Numbered from the stretch's first letter, positions 21,121 to 33,404 are shown. The stretch is DNA of 64,000 bases from Valencia hispanica (GCA_963556495.2 OY747710.1:38581000-38644999); one strand, 5' to 3'. Numbers and translations are program-made. Notes: generated by a model from the letters alone, not told the origin.

Positions 21121-22263
21121 TGCAAAAGCATTCATACCTTTTGAACGTGTATTATCACAAACTCCATTTTTTAAAGTTGCATGTCAATTGTGGTATGTTT
21201 CAACCAGCTTTGCACATCTAGACAGTAAACATTTTGTCCATTTAAATCCAGAAAAATTGTTCAAGCTCACTGAGACTGAATAGAGAGCATAGCTGGACAG
21301 CAATCTTCAATTCTTGCCTCAGATTCTGAATTGGGTTTATGTCTGGACTTTAACTGGGCAAATTCTAACATGTTTATATGCTTTAATCTAAACCATTCCA
21401 TTGTGACTGTCTGTATATTTTTGGGGTCTTTAGATGCGTTTCCACTATCGGAACTTCAGGGTAATCTAACCAGATCTTTTAGTGCCGTTTCTCCATACAC
21501 AATCTGTCTTTTAAGGAATCAGCTAAGACGTTTGCATATTACAACCGTAAACAGCAGTGAGTGGCGTCCCTGATCTGTGAAAAAAGGCGCCCACAGCAGC
21601 AGAAATAACAAGGGATCGACATGAAAAAAGCAGGGATTGTTACTGTGTTTCTATTTGCTGTTATAAACTGCTTCGCCAGTAACTCTTCTTATTTTTACAA
21701 AGCTGCTTGGTTAGTGACATCTGCTCATTTCCCTCCAAATTACAATCAATCAGCATGGCATAACCACATCTCTCACTTAGGGACTCGATCGAGCCATTCC
21801 GAGTACATACCCCCATACTGATACTCAGCTGGTTTCTGAAATGGCCTCGAAAACAGCCTTGTCAGCCGATGAAGTGAAGACACGCGCATACCAGGAATTT
21901 CCAGTAAAATGACCCTGAAATTTTGATGGTGGAAACGTGCCTTTTGTTCCGTCTTTTGAAGACCCTAAAGGGTTTTCTCTGAGGGTGTATTCTGCTCCAT
22001 CCATCTTCCAATCTATTCAAAGACTTTTTTACACATGTTTGCTTTTCCCCTAATCACAGGTTGTCTTAGCTATGCTTTCAGCAAAGGCTTTCTTTTTGCC
22101 ACTCCTCCATAAAGGCCAAATTTGTAGAGGACAAAAGCTTGTCCTGTTAAGCTGTGGCTCTTTGTAGCCCTTTCAGAGTTACAGAGTGAATGCAGATATA
22201 TGCAAATCTTATTTGATTTTCATTTGTTAAAAAACCTCACCCGCAGAATATGTATCATTTTTG
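21121..22263 (-). mobile_element. Tc1-like element (family B), split by a MITE
   Basis: The left edge GCATTCATACCTTTTGAACG is the family terminal repeat. The antisense of the transposase C-terminal region follows (GTTTATGTCTGGACTTTAAC, TCTAAACCATTCCATTGTGA). After the intruder at 21431-21943 the same transposase resumes (TCTGCTCCATCCATCTTCCA, then CTTTTTGCCACTCCTCCATAA). It ends in the reversed terminal repeat near 22190-22263 (TTCATTTGTTAAAAAA, ATGTATCATTTTTGTC). The order is that of one minus-strand copy with internal deletions. All frames are broken. Confidence 0.8.
21431..21943. mobile_element. Non-autonomous DNA transposon inside a Tc1 copy
   Basis: The left end TGCGTTTCCACTATCGGAAC TTCAGGGTAAT and the reversed right end GCACGTTTCCACCATCAAAA TTTCAGGGTCAT form imperfect inverted repeats of about 35 bp. 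The flanks belong to one continuous Tc1 transposase, so the borders are well fixed. No transposase frame of its own. A related end, TGCGTTTCCACTATCAGAAC, occurs at about 27146. A hAT-type MITE is likely, but no 8-bp duplication is evident. Confidence 0.75.
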
Positions 22264-22388
22264 TCCTGTGACGAACTGGCGACTGCCGTAGGGTGTACAC
22301 CACCTCTTGTGTCATGATCGCTGGAGGTAGGCACCAGCTCCCCTGCAAGGATAGGCAGCTATAGATGAATGGATGTATGAATGGATAT
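22264..22388 (+). mobile_element. SINE family 1, tail half, sense
   Basis: CGAACTGGCGACTGCCGTAG, GGGTGTACACCACCTCT, GCTGGAGGTAGGCACCAGCT and a degenerate tail GAATGGATGTATGAATGG match the 3' half of the SINE at 2423-2772. It begins exactly where the Tc1-like copy ends, and so probably inserted at its edge. Confidence 0.7.
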
Positions 22389-23502
22389 TTTGTGTTGGTG
22401 TAACAGGATAAAATCCTGATAAAATGTGTTTGTACATTATGTAAAATTAGACTGTGACAGTTTCATGTAAAAAAAAAACATGAATTCGGTAGAAAACAGG
22501 GGCTGATTTCCATTCTTCCTTTTGTCTTCCATGACTGTATTTAGCATGTGCCATTTAAACGAAACCTCAGTTTCCCTCAAACTGCCAATGTGGTATACTG
22601 GTGGGTTACCACAAGATCATGAGCATGATGCTGAAACCTTGTCCAGTACGCCTGGAAACTTTATAGTTCAGGAAAACTATACAATCAAATCCACACAGGG
22701 AAAATCACATGGTGTGCAACATATATCAGAAACTATTAGGATGTTGTCATTGAGCTTTTTTGATGTACCTATTTTGGCACAGAACCACAGAGCTATTTTG
22801 AAAACATCAATCCATTATTGTTTTACAGTATATAGGGAATTGTTGTAGGCCCTAACCTAGATTCCTGCCAAGAATTACCACACACAACTGAATTGGATTG
22901 TTCCTATCTGACAGGCAGGATGTTGATCCTTTTTCTAAAAAATGAATCTGATTACCTTTAAGAAGGTCCTTCAGCAGTCCTCTGTATATAGCCCACTGTT
23001 AGCCACAGTCTTCCACATGTTTCTAATGCACTGATTTTCATGCTCTGAGTCTATCTCAGAGGTTTGTTCAGAGTCTAAACCAAACATGAATTGCAGTACA
23101 GTGCAGTGCATTATCTTATGGATGATGGTCATGGTGTTCTGCCAACATAGTATACTGTTTCATGTTGGCACAGGGATCATCCAGAGTTGAAGAATGGCTT
23201 CGCTTTCATGCAGTGCATCATAAATTCAGTTAAGATCATTTCAACGTAAAATAAATGGATACAATCCCAACATGTTACACATGGATGATTCTTGAAACCA
23301 GATTTACCAACACAAAAAAAACAGAAGAAGCTCCATCCTTTTAAATGGCACCAAACTAGCTCAAACATTTTCTTATCAAAGACAATTACAAGAATTTGAT
23401 TTGGTAACCGTAACAATACTAATACTGTACATCTTGACAAACTAGTCCATACACTCTGATACACTGATACACTCTGATACACTCAACGTTTTATACAAAT
23501 TC
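22389..23502. other. Non-coding DNA, nothing recognised
   Basis: The 108-codon frame at 22522-22848 has no family features. TACACTCTGATACACTGATA-like short direct repeats lie at 23450-23480. Confidence 0.35.
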
Positions 23503-24053
23503 TAACCATAAACTACAATGTATTTTTGGGGATTTTATATGATGGGCTGACACAAAGTACATCATAATTGTGAAGTGGAAAGAGCATAATACTTGTTTTG
23601 TTAATGTAATATGTATTTATATACCTCTTTTATCAATGCTATACTTGTATCATACTAGCTTACACATCTTGCAGAATAGTGGAAGCTCAATCACATTTGA
23701 TGGAGGGCATCTGTGAACAGCAGTTTGGACCTCTTGCCACAGATTCTCAAATGGATTTTATTGTAACTCTGGATGTACATTTTGTTGGTTCTACTGTAAG
23801 GTGAACCTCCAGCACAGCCTCAAACAGCTTTTCTTCCTGGACTGTCCTGAATTTTGCTCTATCCATCTCCATGCCCATCCCCATCCGTGCTGATGACAAG
23901 CATCTTAACAGCATGGTCATCACTGTGGAACGTCTGTGTTCAGGATGATGTATGGCTAATTTTCTCCACATGCAGCATTTTGAGTTATAGGCAGAAAGTA
24001 CAATTTAGGTGTTGCCTGACCTGAACACCTTCTCATCTACATGGCTAATGCCA
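23503..24053 (-). mobile_element. Tc1-like element (family B), 3' half
   Basis: Left edge: terminal repeat ACTACAATGTATTTTTGGGG ATTTTATATGATGGGCTGAC. Then antisense transposase C-terminal sequence in the right order (CTCTTGCCACAGATTCTCAA, GTAAGGTGAACCTCC, TTTTGCTCTATCCATCTCCA, TGTTCAGGATGATGTATGGC) up to about 24053. The 5' half is absent. Frames are broken. Confidence 0.75.
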
Positions 24054-24883
24054 TACAGCAAACAAATAAACATCATGTACTGTAATGGAAATTACCGGCA
24101 TTTTTAGAATAAGTAGTAGAATAAGTAAAGTCACTAAGCAATAGCTTGTATTTTCCTTTGGTCTCAAGAGACCTGGAGTCTCATTTTTAAAGTTTGCTTA
24201 TGCACAAAATGGGGTCTGAAAACTGCATAAGTCACTTTCTATGCTAAGTAAAATGTAAAAACGTGGCAGAAATATGTGTGCAACTTTAAGCACACTAAGG
24301 ACCTTGCTTATACCCATTTTGCACATGGAGGACGATGGCAGCGCTGCTGGTGACATTGCAAAATCATGAATTTAAGCCACATTTTCAGACTTGCAAAGTT
24401 GCATTGATGCTGCATAAATAGAATAAACTAAAAGGATTTTAAATCAAAATATAAAGCAATTTTGAAAGACTTAAAAGACATACAAAAGTAAAGACAGCAG
24501 TACTCCATTTATTTTGTGAAGTAAAAAAAAAAAGAAAATGAATGAAAAGGTGAAGACCTCCATTTTAGTGTTTCTCTTTAGGCCCTGAACTAAGCGAATC
24601 CAACTATGACAGACAGCCTAGAGTTGTCATCACCACTGGGGACAAGACTCGTCACACTGCTAACCAAGTTCATGTGGAAGGAAATACCTGTTTCTTTTCT
24701 TTGAGCAAGCATGACATTTTTATACATTTTATGTCTCTGCCACATAATCAAGTGGCATGAGGTCATACTTTGTGAAGGGTTTTTGCATTATGCTATATAT
24801 TAAAGTTAACGAAAACCAATCATCCCCCCCCCCCAAAAAAAAAAACAAAAAAAGCAAAACTAGACTAATGTTTAGAAGAAGAT
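24054..24883. other. Non-coding DNA, nothing firm
   Basis: 24177-24250 (GTTTGCTTATGCACAAAATG) is faintly like Harbinger MITE ends. C/A homopolymer runs lie at 24826-24845. Confidence 0.3.
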
Positions 24884-25066
24884 TAGAAATGCTTTATTAG
24901 TCCCACAAGGGGAAATGTTTATTCCATTAAGTGGTGCTGATGGCCCTGATGGATAACGGAGATATCGGTATAACAAAGGGGTGACGTGTCTTGCCCAAGG
25001 ACACAACAACCTATCGGAGAGGGGGCTCAAACCAGCAACCTACCAGTTACAGGACGAGCTCCACGG
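24884..25066 (-). mobile_element. SINE family 2-related copy with LINE-like tail
   Basis: Antisense, the copy ends in CATTTCCCCTTGTGGGACTA ATAAAG, the same style of 3' end as the Rex1-like LINE at 15215. Upstream (higher coordinate) it carries the CTTGCCCAAGGACACAACAA block and a GGGGGCTCAAACC...GTTACAGGACGAGCTCCAC stretch, which is the tRNA-like head. It adjoins a Tc1-like copy at 25069. Confidence 0.5.
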
Positions 25067-25068
25067 TC

Positions 25069-25905
25069 GCCAAAAAGCAATGTTAAAAGCAAGATTACCA
25101 CAGTTTGTAAATGCACTTAGGGACAAATACCTTAACTATTGGAGACATGTCCTGTGGTCTGTTGGAAGTAAAATTAAAGTATTTACACATTTTGTCTATT
25201 GTCATCTTTAGAGGAAAGAGGAGCGTTGAAAACCTAAAAAACTTTCAGTGGTGAAGTAACGGAGTGGCAGCATTATGTTGTGTGGGTGTTTTGGTACTAT
25301 AAAAAAAAACAAAAACACATGGCATCATAGGAAAAAACGTGGAAATACTGAAGTAACATGTGAAGACATCAGCTAGAAAGTTAAAACTTTAACACATATT
25401 TGTCTATCAAATGGATAGCGAGCTAAAGCACACAGTCAAATCAGTTAGGTTAGGGGCAACAAAGTTAATGTTTTGTCGTGGCTGATCTCAGCTCTGATCT
25501 CAGTGCCATAGAAAATTTGTGGACAGAGCTGTTGTGTGTGTGTGTGTGGTGTGTGTGTGTGTGTCGTTAAGGAAGTCCACAAACCTTCCTCATTTGGACC
25601 AGTTCTGTCTGGAGGAATTGGCCAAAATTCCAGCAACCTATTGTGAGAACAGTATATACGCCACCTCTTGTGGAACAATACCTATATTGTCTGACCCAAG
25701 TCATTCAGTTTGCAAGGCAATGTTACCAAAAGATATTATGTAAACAGTTATGAAAATGAAAAAATAAATATTTGAAAAATGTACGAAATATTAATACTTT
25801 CGCAATCCTAACTGACTGAAAATAGGGAAAGTTTAGTCAGATTTTGGACAGTGAGGGGGAAAAGCAGTCTCTATACACAGTGTATGTAAATATCTGGTTT
25901 CAGCT
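25069..25905 (+). mobile_element. Tc1-like element (salmonid Tc1/Sleeping Beauty-like family), 3' part
   Basis: The central and C-terminal transposase blocks can be followed: TTGGAGACATGTCCTGTGGT CTG (the first catalytic D region, with GATGAA changed to TTGGAA), GGCAGCATTATGTTGTGTGG, AACATGTGAAGACATCAGCT, AGAAAATTTGTGGACAGAGC (third catalytic region), then CTGTCTGGAGGAATTGGCC and CCAGCAACCTATTGTGAGAA. The 3' terminal repeat follows at about 25808-25905 (CCTAACTGACTGAAAATAGG, GTGTATGTAAATATCTGGTT). A (GT)n tract interrupts it at 25532-25564. It is 5'-truncated at the SINE border. Confidence 0.75.
25532..25564 (+). repeat. (GT)n inside Tc1 transposase
   Basis: About 33 bp of TG/GT with one GG interruption, replacing coding sequence just after the ENLWAEL-like block of the Tc1 copy. 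Confidence 0.8.
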
Positions 25906-28194
25906 GTGCATTTGTCTGTGTGAGGTCTACTAAACAGCTTTGGTTTGTGGCTTGCTGGGAGTATGTGTACTAGTTTTATGGACCGCAGATGAACACTATA
26001 AACTCTTGTTTCAAGCAAAAGGTTCGGTTTCATTTGCTGTATTTTTGGCACACTTTGATTCATCTTCTAAAATGCAATGTATGTGAAGATATAAAAATAA
26101 CTCACAAGTTAGAGGTTTCATATACTTTAAGAAATCAGGTTTACAGAAATTCTGCATTGGAAAAAAAATTAAATGCTAAGATCTTTTTAGCATCATATTG
26201 TTGGGTTATATACTGCTAAAAATTAATTTGTCCAAAATTGGAGTCATTGCCAAATAAACATTGTTTATATATATTTTTTCAATACCCTAAATCATTCAAA
26301 TTGTTGTTTTTGACATAATAGGTACTTTTTGGTTATGAATAACTGCTTAGGGCAATTATTGATAATATTAATAATTTAATGTAAAAATTACCACATTTGA
26401 GGAACCATCCTGGGATCCAGGAAAATAATAAAAGCCAAATAGTTCAGTCTCAGTTAATGTTTATGATTACCTGCCTGATGAGGCTGAGGTAATTAAACAA
26501 TTGATGAAGGAATAAATTATTGCCAATATTTGAACAGCAAGTCACTACATACGTATGTGAAATAATAACATATGACTTTCCAAAATATAAGAGTTTATTA
26601 ACAAAAATAATTAAACTTTCACTCAAAAGGCTTTAATCAACAAACTCCCTAAGTTAGTAACACACAACTAAACTACTAAGTAAAAAAAGAATGAATAATA
26701 AAACTTTTTCCAAAACTAAAACAGTAAAATGGACAATAAGTATCCTTCAAGACCAAGTCTTGTATTGAAGAGTTTTGTGAGTGAAGCTAAATTAGTTTAC
26801 GACTAATTAGCACCTTGTGGTTTGTGTTAAAAAAAAAACAATTCATGATGCAAAGCTGAAGTGAAAACAACATCATTTGGAGGAAGTAATGATTAATTAA
26901 ATAATCTGCTGAATTAGAAATCAATAACCTTTGGAAAATGGATTCTATTTTATGGATCAGTCACCACAGGGAATGATCTAATTTAGTATTTTAACATACT
27001 AAGAAAGTTGTTTCAAAAACGACGTATGCGATTAGTTTTTAGTGTTTAAACTATCTATTTTAAAGCCGACCGTAGATAGCAGTCCTTATTGTGTATGAAC
27101 GCTAACAGTCTGCAAAAGCAGCCTGTAATAAAAAGAGAAGATAGGTGCGTTTCCACTATCAGAACAAGCATGCAGAACTAATGTATGTAGTGCAGCTAAG
27201 GGCCACTCCGTTTTGCTTAGCCCCAAAGACCAAAGGGAAAAAACTCAGGCGGATCAGAGTAACTCATGTTGTATGATTTAAAACGACTCTATCAGTCAGA
27301 AATCTTTGAAAATATTGTTTATACTCAAACAATTGAAGTATGAAATCTTACAAATGCAGCAAAACAAAGTGAAAGAGATAATCAAAACAATCCTTAAATT
27401 GTTTATCTAAGCTAGTTTATCTCCCCCCAGGCACAACCTTACTTGAATGATCCAGAGAGCTGCGTGGAGCGCCACTAAGAGTCAGTCCTTGAGGGTGCAA
27501 TCTTCAACAATCTTCTCCCACAGACCAGTCCGTTTCCACGGGCAGCCTTCAGCTCAGCTGCGTCGGGTGAGCAGCTCGGCACCTGCAGCTGTGCAGCAGG
27601 ATGGCAGCAATGGGAGGCTCTCTCTCTGTTTGGCGGAATCTGATCTACGATCAACAGATTTCTCAGATACATGAGCAAAGATCAAGAACTTAGAGTTATT
27701 GGGTCTTTTTAAAGAAGTTTTTTGATGGAGAAGAACCAAAATGCAAAGCACTGAAGAGGAAGAAATGTTGTATGGGTGTATTTGTTGCTTTGGGCACAGA
27801 TCAGTTTTATATCAGTAACTGAACACAAAATCTCACATTATATGTAGCTCAGATTCACCCAGGTTTAAAGTGTTTAGTTGAATGTGATGTTAGTGCAGAA
27901 TTTATAAATCAAATATCAGATGTAGAATGTTACAGCTTATTAAATTTGAGGCTTTGTTAATTCTCTGATTTGCTTAGTTGCTTTGGCAATCAGATTCAGG
28001 GTATAGCTTACAATACAGCCTCATTGTAGTGAAAAACCTTGGCCAAATTTATTTGATTGTTCTTTTAAGCAGCCACGCAAAATTGTCTAAAATTATTTGG
28101 TTCATGAAATGTGATCCCTCTAAAGAAATTATTGAACTTGTGGCATTACATTATGACTGGAAATATAAAAAATCCATAAAGAGGAATACATAAA
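25906..28194. other. 2.3 kb without recognised features
   Basis: It holds a MITE-end-like string (TGCGTTTCCACTATCAGAAC) at about 27146 and a GC-richer island at 27430-27680. Overlapping frames there give Pro/Arg/Ala-rich peptides with no known motif. No exon could be supported. Confidence 0.4.
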
Positions 28195-28394
28195 ATCCAC
28201 AAGGATTTTAACTCCATCAGACTGTTACATACCATTCCGATGTTCTGCATTTGGACAATCTGCTTTTTCTGTGAAGGCTGCTGGTCATTGGAATATTCTA
28301 CCCGATGCAATTAAGACCTGAAGCTCTATTGTCAGCTTCAAGAATCAACTAAAAAATCTGATTAAAAATCCCCAATATTCTAAGCACTGAGCCG
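28195..28394 (+). mobile_element. LINE reverse transcriptase C-terminal scrap
   Basis: One frame reads FGQSAFSVKAAGHWNILPDA, then IKT, stop, and SIVSFKNQLKNLIKN. The motif SAFSxxAAxxWNxLPxxI...FKxxLKxxL is the usual last segment of CR1/L2-group reverse transcriptases. It runs straight into the large ACCT/ATCT array, which may have grown from the LINE's 3' tail. Confidence 0.55.
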
Positions 28395-29010
<616 letters not shown>

Positions 29011-29296
29011 CCAAGCAGCTTGATGTGAAAAGATCAACTGTTTTTAGAAAATAGAATAAATATGAGATCGCCGACAATCTCCCTCAACAGGAAACAGCCC
29101 AGAACTACATGGGGGGAACTGGTCAATGACCTGAAAAGAGCTGGGACCACAGTAATAAAGGTTACTATTATTAACACACTATGTCATCATGGATTAAAAC
29201 CCTGCTGCGCCTCTGCTTAATAGAACATATGTCCAGGCCTGTCTAAAGTTTGCCAGAGACCATCTGGATGATCTAGAGGAAGATTGGGAAAATGTC

Positions 29297-29960
29297 ATGT
29301 GGTCAGATGAGACCAAAACAGAACTCTTTGGTATAAACATCACTCGCCTTGTTTGGAGGTGTAAGAATGCTGAGTTGGATCCCAAGAACACCATACCCAC
29401 TGTGAAGCATGGGGGTGGAACCATGATGCTTCGAGGCTTCTTTTCTGCAAAAGGCACTGGACGACTGATCTGTATTAAGGGAAGGATGACTGGGGCCATG
29501 TATCGTAACATTTTGGACAAAAACCTCCTTCCATCAGTGAGAGCATTCACTGAAAAAAGAGAATGCAGCTCCAAGTTCAAATTTATGAAGTTTGTTCAAC
29601 TTGACAATGTAATAAGCTTAAATTAAGTACGATAAACTTAATTCAATGACTTGTTACCAGTTGAAGCAATTTATTTAAGTTGGAGCTGCATTGTCTTTTT
29701 TTGTGTTAAAGATGAAACATGACTGGATGTTCCAGCATGACAATGATCCCAGACACACTGCCCGGACAATGAAGCAGACGCTACATAAAAAGCATTTCAA
29801 GGTTCTGGAGTGCCCAGCAACAGCCCCAAAACATCCCAGCTCTAGAGAAGATCTGCATGGAAGAATGGGCCAAAATGCCAGCTATAAGTGCAAACCTGGT
29901 GAAGACCTACAGGAAACATTTGACCTCTGTATTTGCCAACCAAAATTACTTTATAAAGTA
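29297..29960 (+). pseudogene. Tc1-like transposase catalytic domain, interrupted
   Basis: The frame from 29297 carries the first catalytic [21 protein letters not shown], then [20 protein letters not shown] (the glycine-rich box). After the MITE, the frame at 29691-29963 carries the second catalytic D in [18 protein letters not shown]. The segment with the third acidic residue (the DLNPIENLW-type block) is deleted at about 29825. The last part, [26 protein letters not shown], is in another frame. Upstream N-terminal blocks (29011-29290) have stops. This is a typical cut-and-paste transposase with D34D/E architecture, now inactive. Confidence 0.8.
29548..29705. mobile_element. Foldback MITE inside Tc1 transposase
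   Basis: The left arm CACTGAAAAAAGAGAATGCA GCTCCAAGTT and the reversed right arm CACAAAAAAAGACAATGCAG CTCCAACTT match along about 30 bp, and weaker pairing continues inward, so most of the 158 bp could fold on itself. Both flanks belong to the same transposase gene, which fixes the borders. No coding capacity. Confidence 0.8.
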
Positions 29961-30221
29961 TAAGGTGAACTATTGACCAAATTTTTATTATCTGCACTAT
30001 TATACAAATAAATCCTTCAAAATCCTACAATGTGATTTTCTGTCATTTCTTTTACATTCTGTCTCTTACAGATGAAGTGTACCTACGATGAAAATGACAG
30101 ACCTCTCTCATCTTTTAAAGTGGGACAACTTACACAGTCAGTGGCTGCCAAATACTTTTTCTCCCCACTGTATTTATGAATCTGTTCTTTGAGAGTTTAA
30201 ATACATAAAATAATATGAAAA

Positions 30222-30663
30222 TTGTGGTGGAAAATAGTTTTGTATTTAGGAATTAAGTGTGTATATTCTCTGTTTAGTGAATGCATCTAGGGTAAGAGGA
30301 CAAGGTTATTGTTCCAACTGATATATAAATTATGTCTCAGGTCACCAGAGAGACAGACGCCAAGGAAGTAAGATAACAGTCTGGCCTTCGGATGAGCTGT
30401 TTCATGCGTTGCTATGACTCGCATGAACCAGTACTCCAGAGGCGGGGCGTGAAAGTTGGAGAAGACGTCTACAGAGATAAACAGTGATTGCTGAATACTA
30501 TTTAAGCGGTTAGTTAGAAAGGTTGGATAGGGTGATGCACGAGTAACTCTGTCCCCTCCACGTTCTGGCCAGACATGTTTGTATTAAATACTTAAACGCC
30601 TTCCGGGACTCAGTCTTCATTATTATGGAAACCCTGAGTTTTTTTTTTTTTTGCCATAACAAT
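30222..30663 (+). mobile_element. Candidate solo LTR (old endogenous retroelement)
   Basis: A self-contained unit starting TGTGGTGGAAAATAGTTTTG and ending GCCATAACA (TG...CA). It holds a TATA-like ACTATTTAAGCGG at about 30500 and a polyadenylation-like GTATTAAATACTTAAACG at about 30580. A CTTCCGGGACTCAGTCTT segment and a T-run follow, which is the U3-R-U5 order of a retroviral/LTR-retrotransposon repeat. No internal gag-pol-env sequence adjoins it, so it would be a solo LTR. No target duplication could be matched. Confidence 0.45.
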
Positions 30664-32209
30664 TACCCTACTGTTTTTGCTAATAGTAGTTTGCCAAGGG
30701 TCAATGAACACAGCAATTAGAAAATCTCACAAATTTTTAAACTTTAACATTAAGTTGCGTAAGACATCAGTTCAAGATTAAGGTCTCAATTTCAGGAGTA
30801 AGTAACGTAGCATTTTTTATACATTAAAGTTGTATTTGAGTTGTCTTCACCTGCTGGCCTGGGGTACGTTAAGTAGGGGCTTAGAATGGTAATGCCTGGG
30901 CAGCACTGTGGGTGGTGATGATGTTAAAGCTGACAAAATTAGCAGTCATGGCAAAAAAAAAAAAAACTATGTTAGCAGGATACACTCTCACACACACACA
31001 AAAAACGGTGTAGACATGCATTATTGAAATACTGAATAATAACACACAAAGCATCGATCTGGATGAGAGAAATGAAAGCAAGGTGAAAAGAGGAGTCTTT
31101 CAAGTTGCTTCCCTTATGCTGAGACCACTCAAAGGTTTGGAAAGCCTGTCAATCCCACAGCCACGCACACAAGAACTGTCACACAGACACAGATAAAATG
31201 TCCCAAGACTCTGTTTTATCTGCTGTGTGGATTTTCTGGTCATACTGACTCATTAGGAAGCAAAATCACCCAGGGCTGATGACGAGCGCTGATGCATCCT
31301 CTAGTGTGTAAGAGTGAGTCTGTGGGAGCTTGCTCCAGCTGCTACCATGTCATGGCAAATAAGGACAAATTCAAACTTCCACCAATCCCCTTGAAACCTG
31401 TTTAATCCTTTGTACTCATTTAAAGTGCCACATGCCCACAACCAAACTATGAAAAAATCGTTTGAAGGGGGAGGAAATAAATTATCAGAGAGTCTGTAAT
31501 TTAAAGTAAAACTCAAAGTTTCAATCACAGAAAAAACACTTTAAGGAAGTTAAGGTCATTTTTAGGGATCCTGCAATATATCCAGCTCATGAGACGAGAT
31601 CCAGTATATTTGTTTACAAAAATGAAGTAAGAATTTATGAACATTTTGAAAAATTGTATTTTCCTCAAATTTTGTTTGACAGCTAAAGTGAAGCCTCCAC
31701 AATTCACAAATTGTTTTAAGGAATCTGCATTTGTTTTTGTTATTAATATTTTTAGCTCAGCAGAACATCCGCTTTCCACTGAGAATTCTCTGTAGTTTTC
31801 ACAACAGCCTCTTGGGGGTCACTGGTTTATACACACACTACTTGTAGGAGAAAAAAAAGAAGAACTCAAAATAATAAAGGGATTTCTCACCAAAATTTAA
31901 ATGTAGTTTTTGTGTTCTTTTTGTGCTTGAGACTCCTAAAAAGAAGCATATTTTTTTTATCTTCTGCTCATGATCTGCCCTGATATTTTCCTAATTTGCT
32001 GTGTGTTTGGCACTACCCTTTGATTGAGATTAATGTTGTTTCTGTTTTCTCTACCCAAAATGCACATGCACAAACAATTTAAACGTAATTATTTTGTTGC
32101 TTTTGTCAGCCAGACGACTGGGAACCTTAATCTGTTGTGTCTGCCACTCAACATTACACAACTACTTCCTTTTTCACTTCAAAATAAGAGTCTAGAACGT
32201 GGAAACAAC
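30664..32209. other. 1.5 kb without recognised features
   Basis: An A-run lies at 30953-30966. No gene or named repeat. Confidence 0.4.
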
Positions 32210-32290
32210 CAGGGTCGGTGCAAGCCATTTTGGTGCCCTAAGCACAAATGTGTTGTGGGGCCCCCCCAAACGCAAACAATTTTGAGCTAT
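32210..32290 (+). mobile_element. hAT terminal fragment
   Basis: CAGGGTCGGTGCAAGCCATT TTGGTGCCCTAAGCAC followed by GGGGCCCCCCC is the CAGGG(C/T)CGG... end of a fish hAT element. The body after about 32290 is not recognisable. Confidence 0.55.
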
Positions 32291-33158
32291 GTCTGCCAAC
32301 TTGGCAAATGTGGGGGTGTTTCAGGCACGATATTTCTGTAGGATCACATACTCGCATGCTTGAGATTTGTATCCATTTAATAGTGGGTATATGCAAGTAT
32401 ATATTGTCTTACATGTACAATGTATTTGTTACTGAACATGTAGATCTTCAGATTTTTGCCACATCATTTATTACCAACTTGAGTCCAAATAATTCGTTTT
32501 AAATGCACTCTATGCACACTTTAAATGTACACAGTTTATTATATACTAGACGTGTGACGTACATGGGAGGAGCAACGGCACTGGAAACAACGGGTTCAAG
32601 TATAAAGTACACAAATTTAAATTCTTTGTCTTTAAATCTTCAATAAAACCAACTTTTCTTTTTAAGAGTTCAATTAAGATGGTATAGCTTCTGTGAATGT
32701 CTCAACTGTCTGGGTACATAAACTGTTCAATCTAAAATGACAGTAAAAACAATTATCTGACTAATTCCTAAATGTATTTTTTTCATTTCTGCTTTTCATT
32801 AAGCTGCTTTGTGCTTCCCAATAACCACATGGATCATTTTAAATTAAGTCCTCATGATGCATAAAATCTTAGAATTGAGGTTGCCTTTTTGTTACTTTCT
32901 TCAAACACCCTGTAACGGTATTTATATGATGTCTCAGGGTTTGTCCTGTAAGTTGTAGGGTGAGATCTCCACAAACATGTCCCACAGATGATCCACTGTA
33001 CTAATATCTGGAGCATACCAAAGCTAATGTATTTGCAACAGCTGTAGGATAGCAGTGAAGAATATCCTGCTGAAACAAACCTACTGGCTGGCCTTCTTCG
33101 CATTATCCATCTTGGCCTCATGTCTCTGAGGTAAGTATCACACATAGGCTAAATAGGT
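32291..33158. other. Non-coding DNA, nothing recognised
   Basis: A donor-like CTGAGGTAAGTAT at 33127-33139 was seen, but no supporting exon frame. Confidence 0.35.
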
Positions 33159-33372
33159 CATGCTGCCCTAATCACCCTCTCCTCATCATTGTCCTCACCT
33201 GTGTCTCTCCCATCAAACACACCTGATCCTCCTTTCCTTCTGCCCTTATAACCCGTCACTCACCCTCACTCAGCGCCGGATCATTGTGTTGTAGATGTCT
33301 CCTTGGTGTGTTGTCCTGCTCGTGCGATGTCCTGTCTCCCTTTCTGCCGCCGTCATTGCCGCCATCATCATC

Positions 33373-33404
<32 letters not shown>

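Larger units (their letters stand above)
29011..30170 (+). mobile_element. Tc1-like element (family C), right end intact
   Basis: The copy starts within the transposase DNA-binding domain (AAGCAGCTTGATGTGAAAAG ATCAACTG) directly after the microsatellite. It continues to a complete right terminal repeat ending TACTTTTTCTCCCCACTG, with the TA target at 30171-30172. The sister copy at 61214-63334 retains the left end (CAGTGGGGCAAAAGTATTTG), which is the inverse of this right end. A foldback MITE sits inside the gene (29548-29705). Confidence 0.85.

Noticed and set aside
27430..27680. Possible first exon or CpG island of a host gene
   Set aside because: It is GC-richer than its flanks, but frames on both strands lack any motif, and no splice site or promoter could be tied to it.
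33061..33145. Candidate exon ending in CTGAG|GTAAGTAT
   Set aside because: There is a good donor string, but no open frame with a matching acceptor and no recognised protein upstream.
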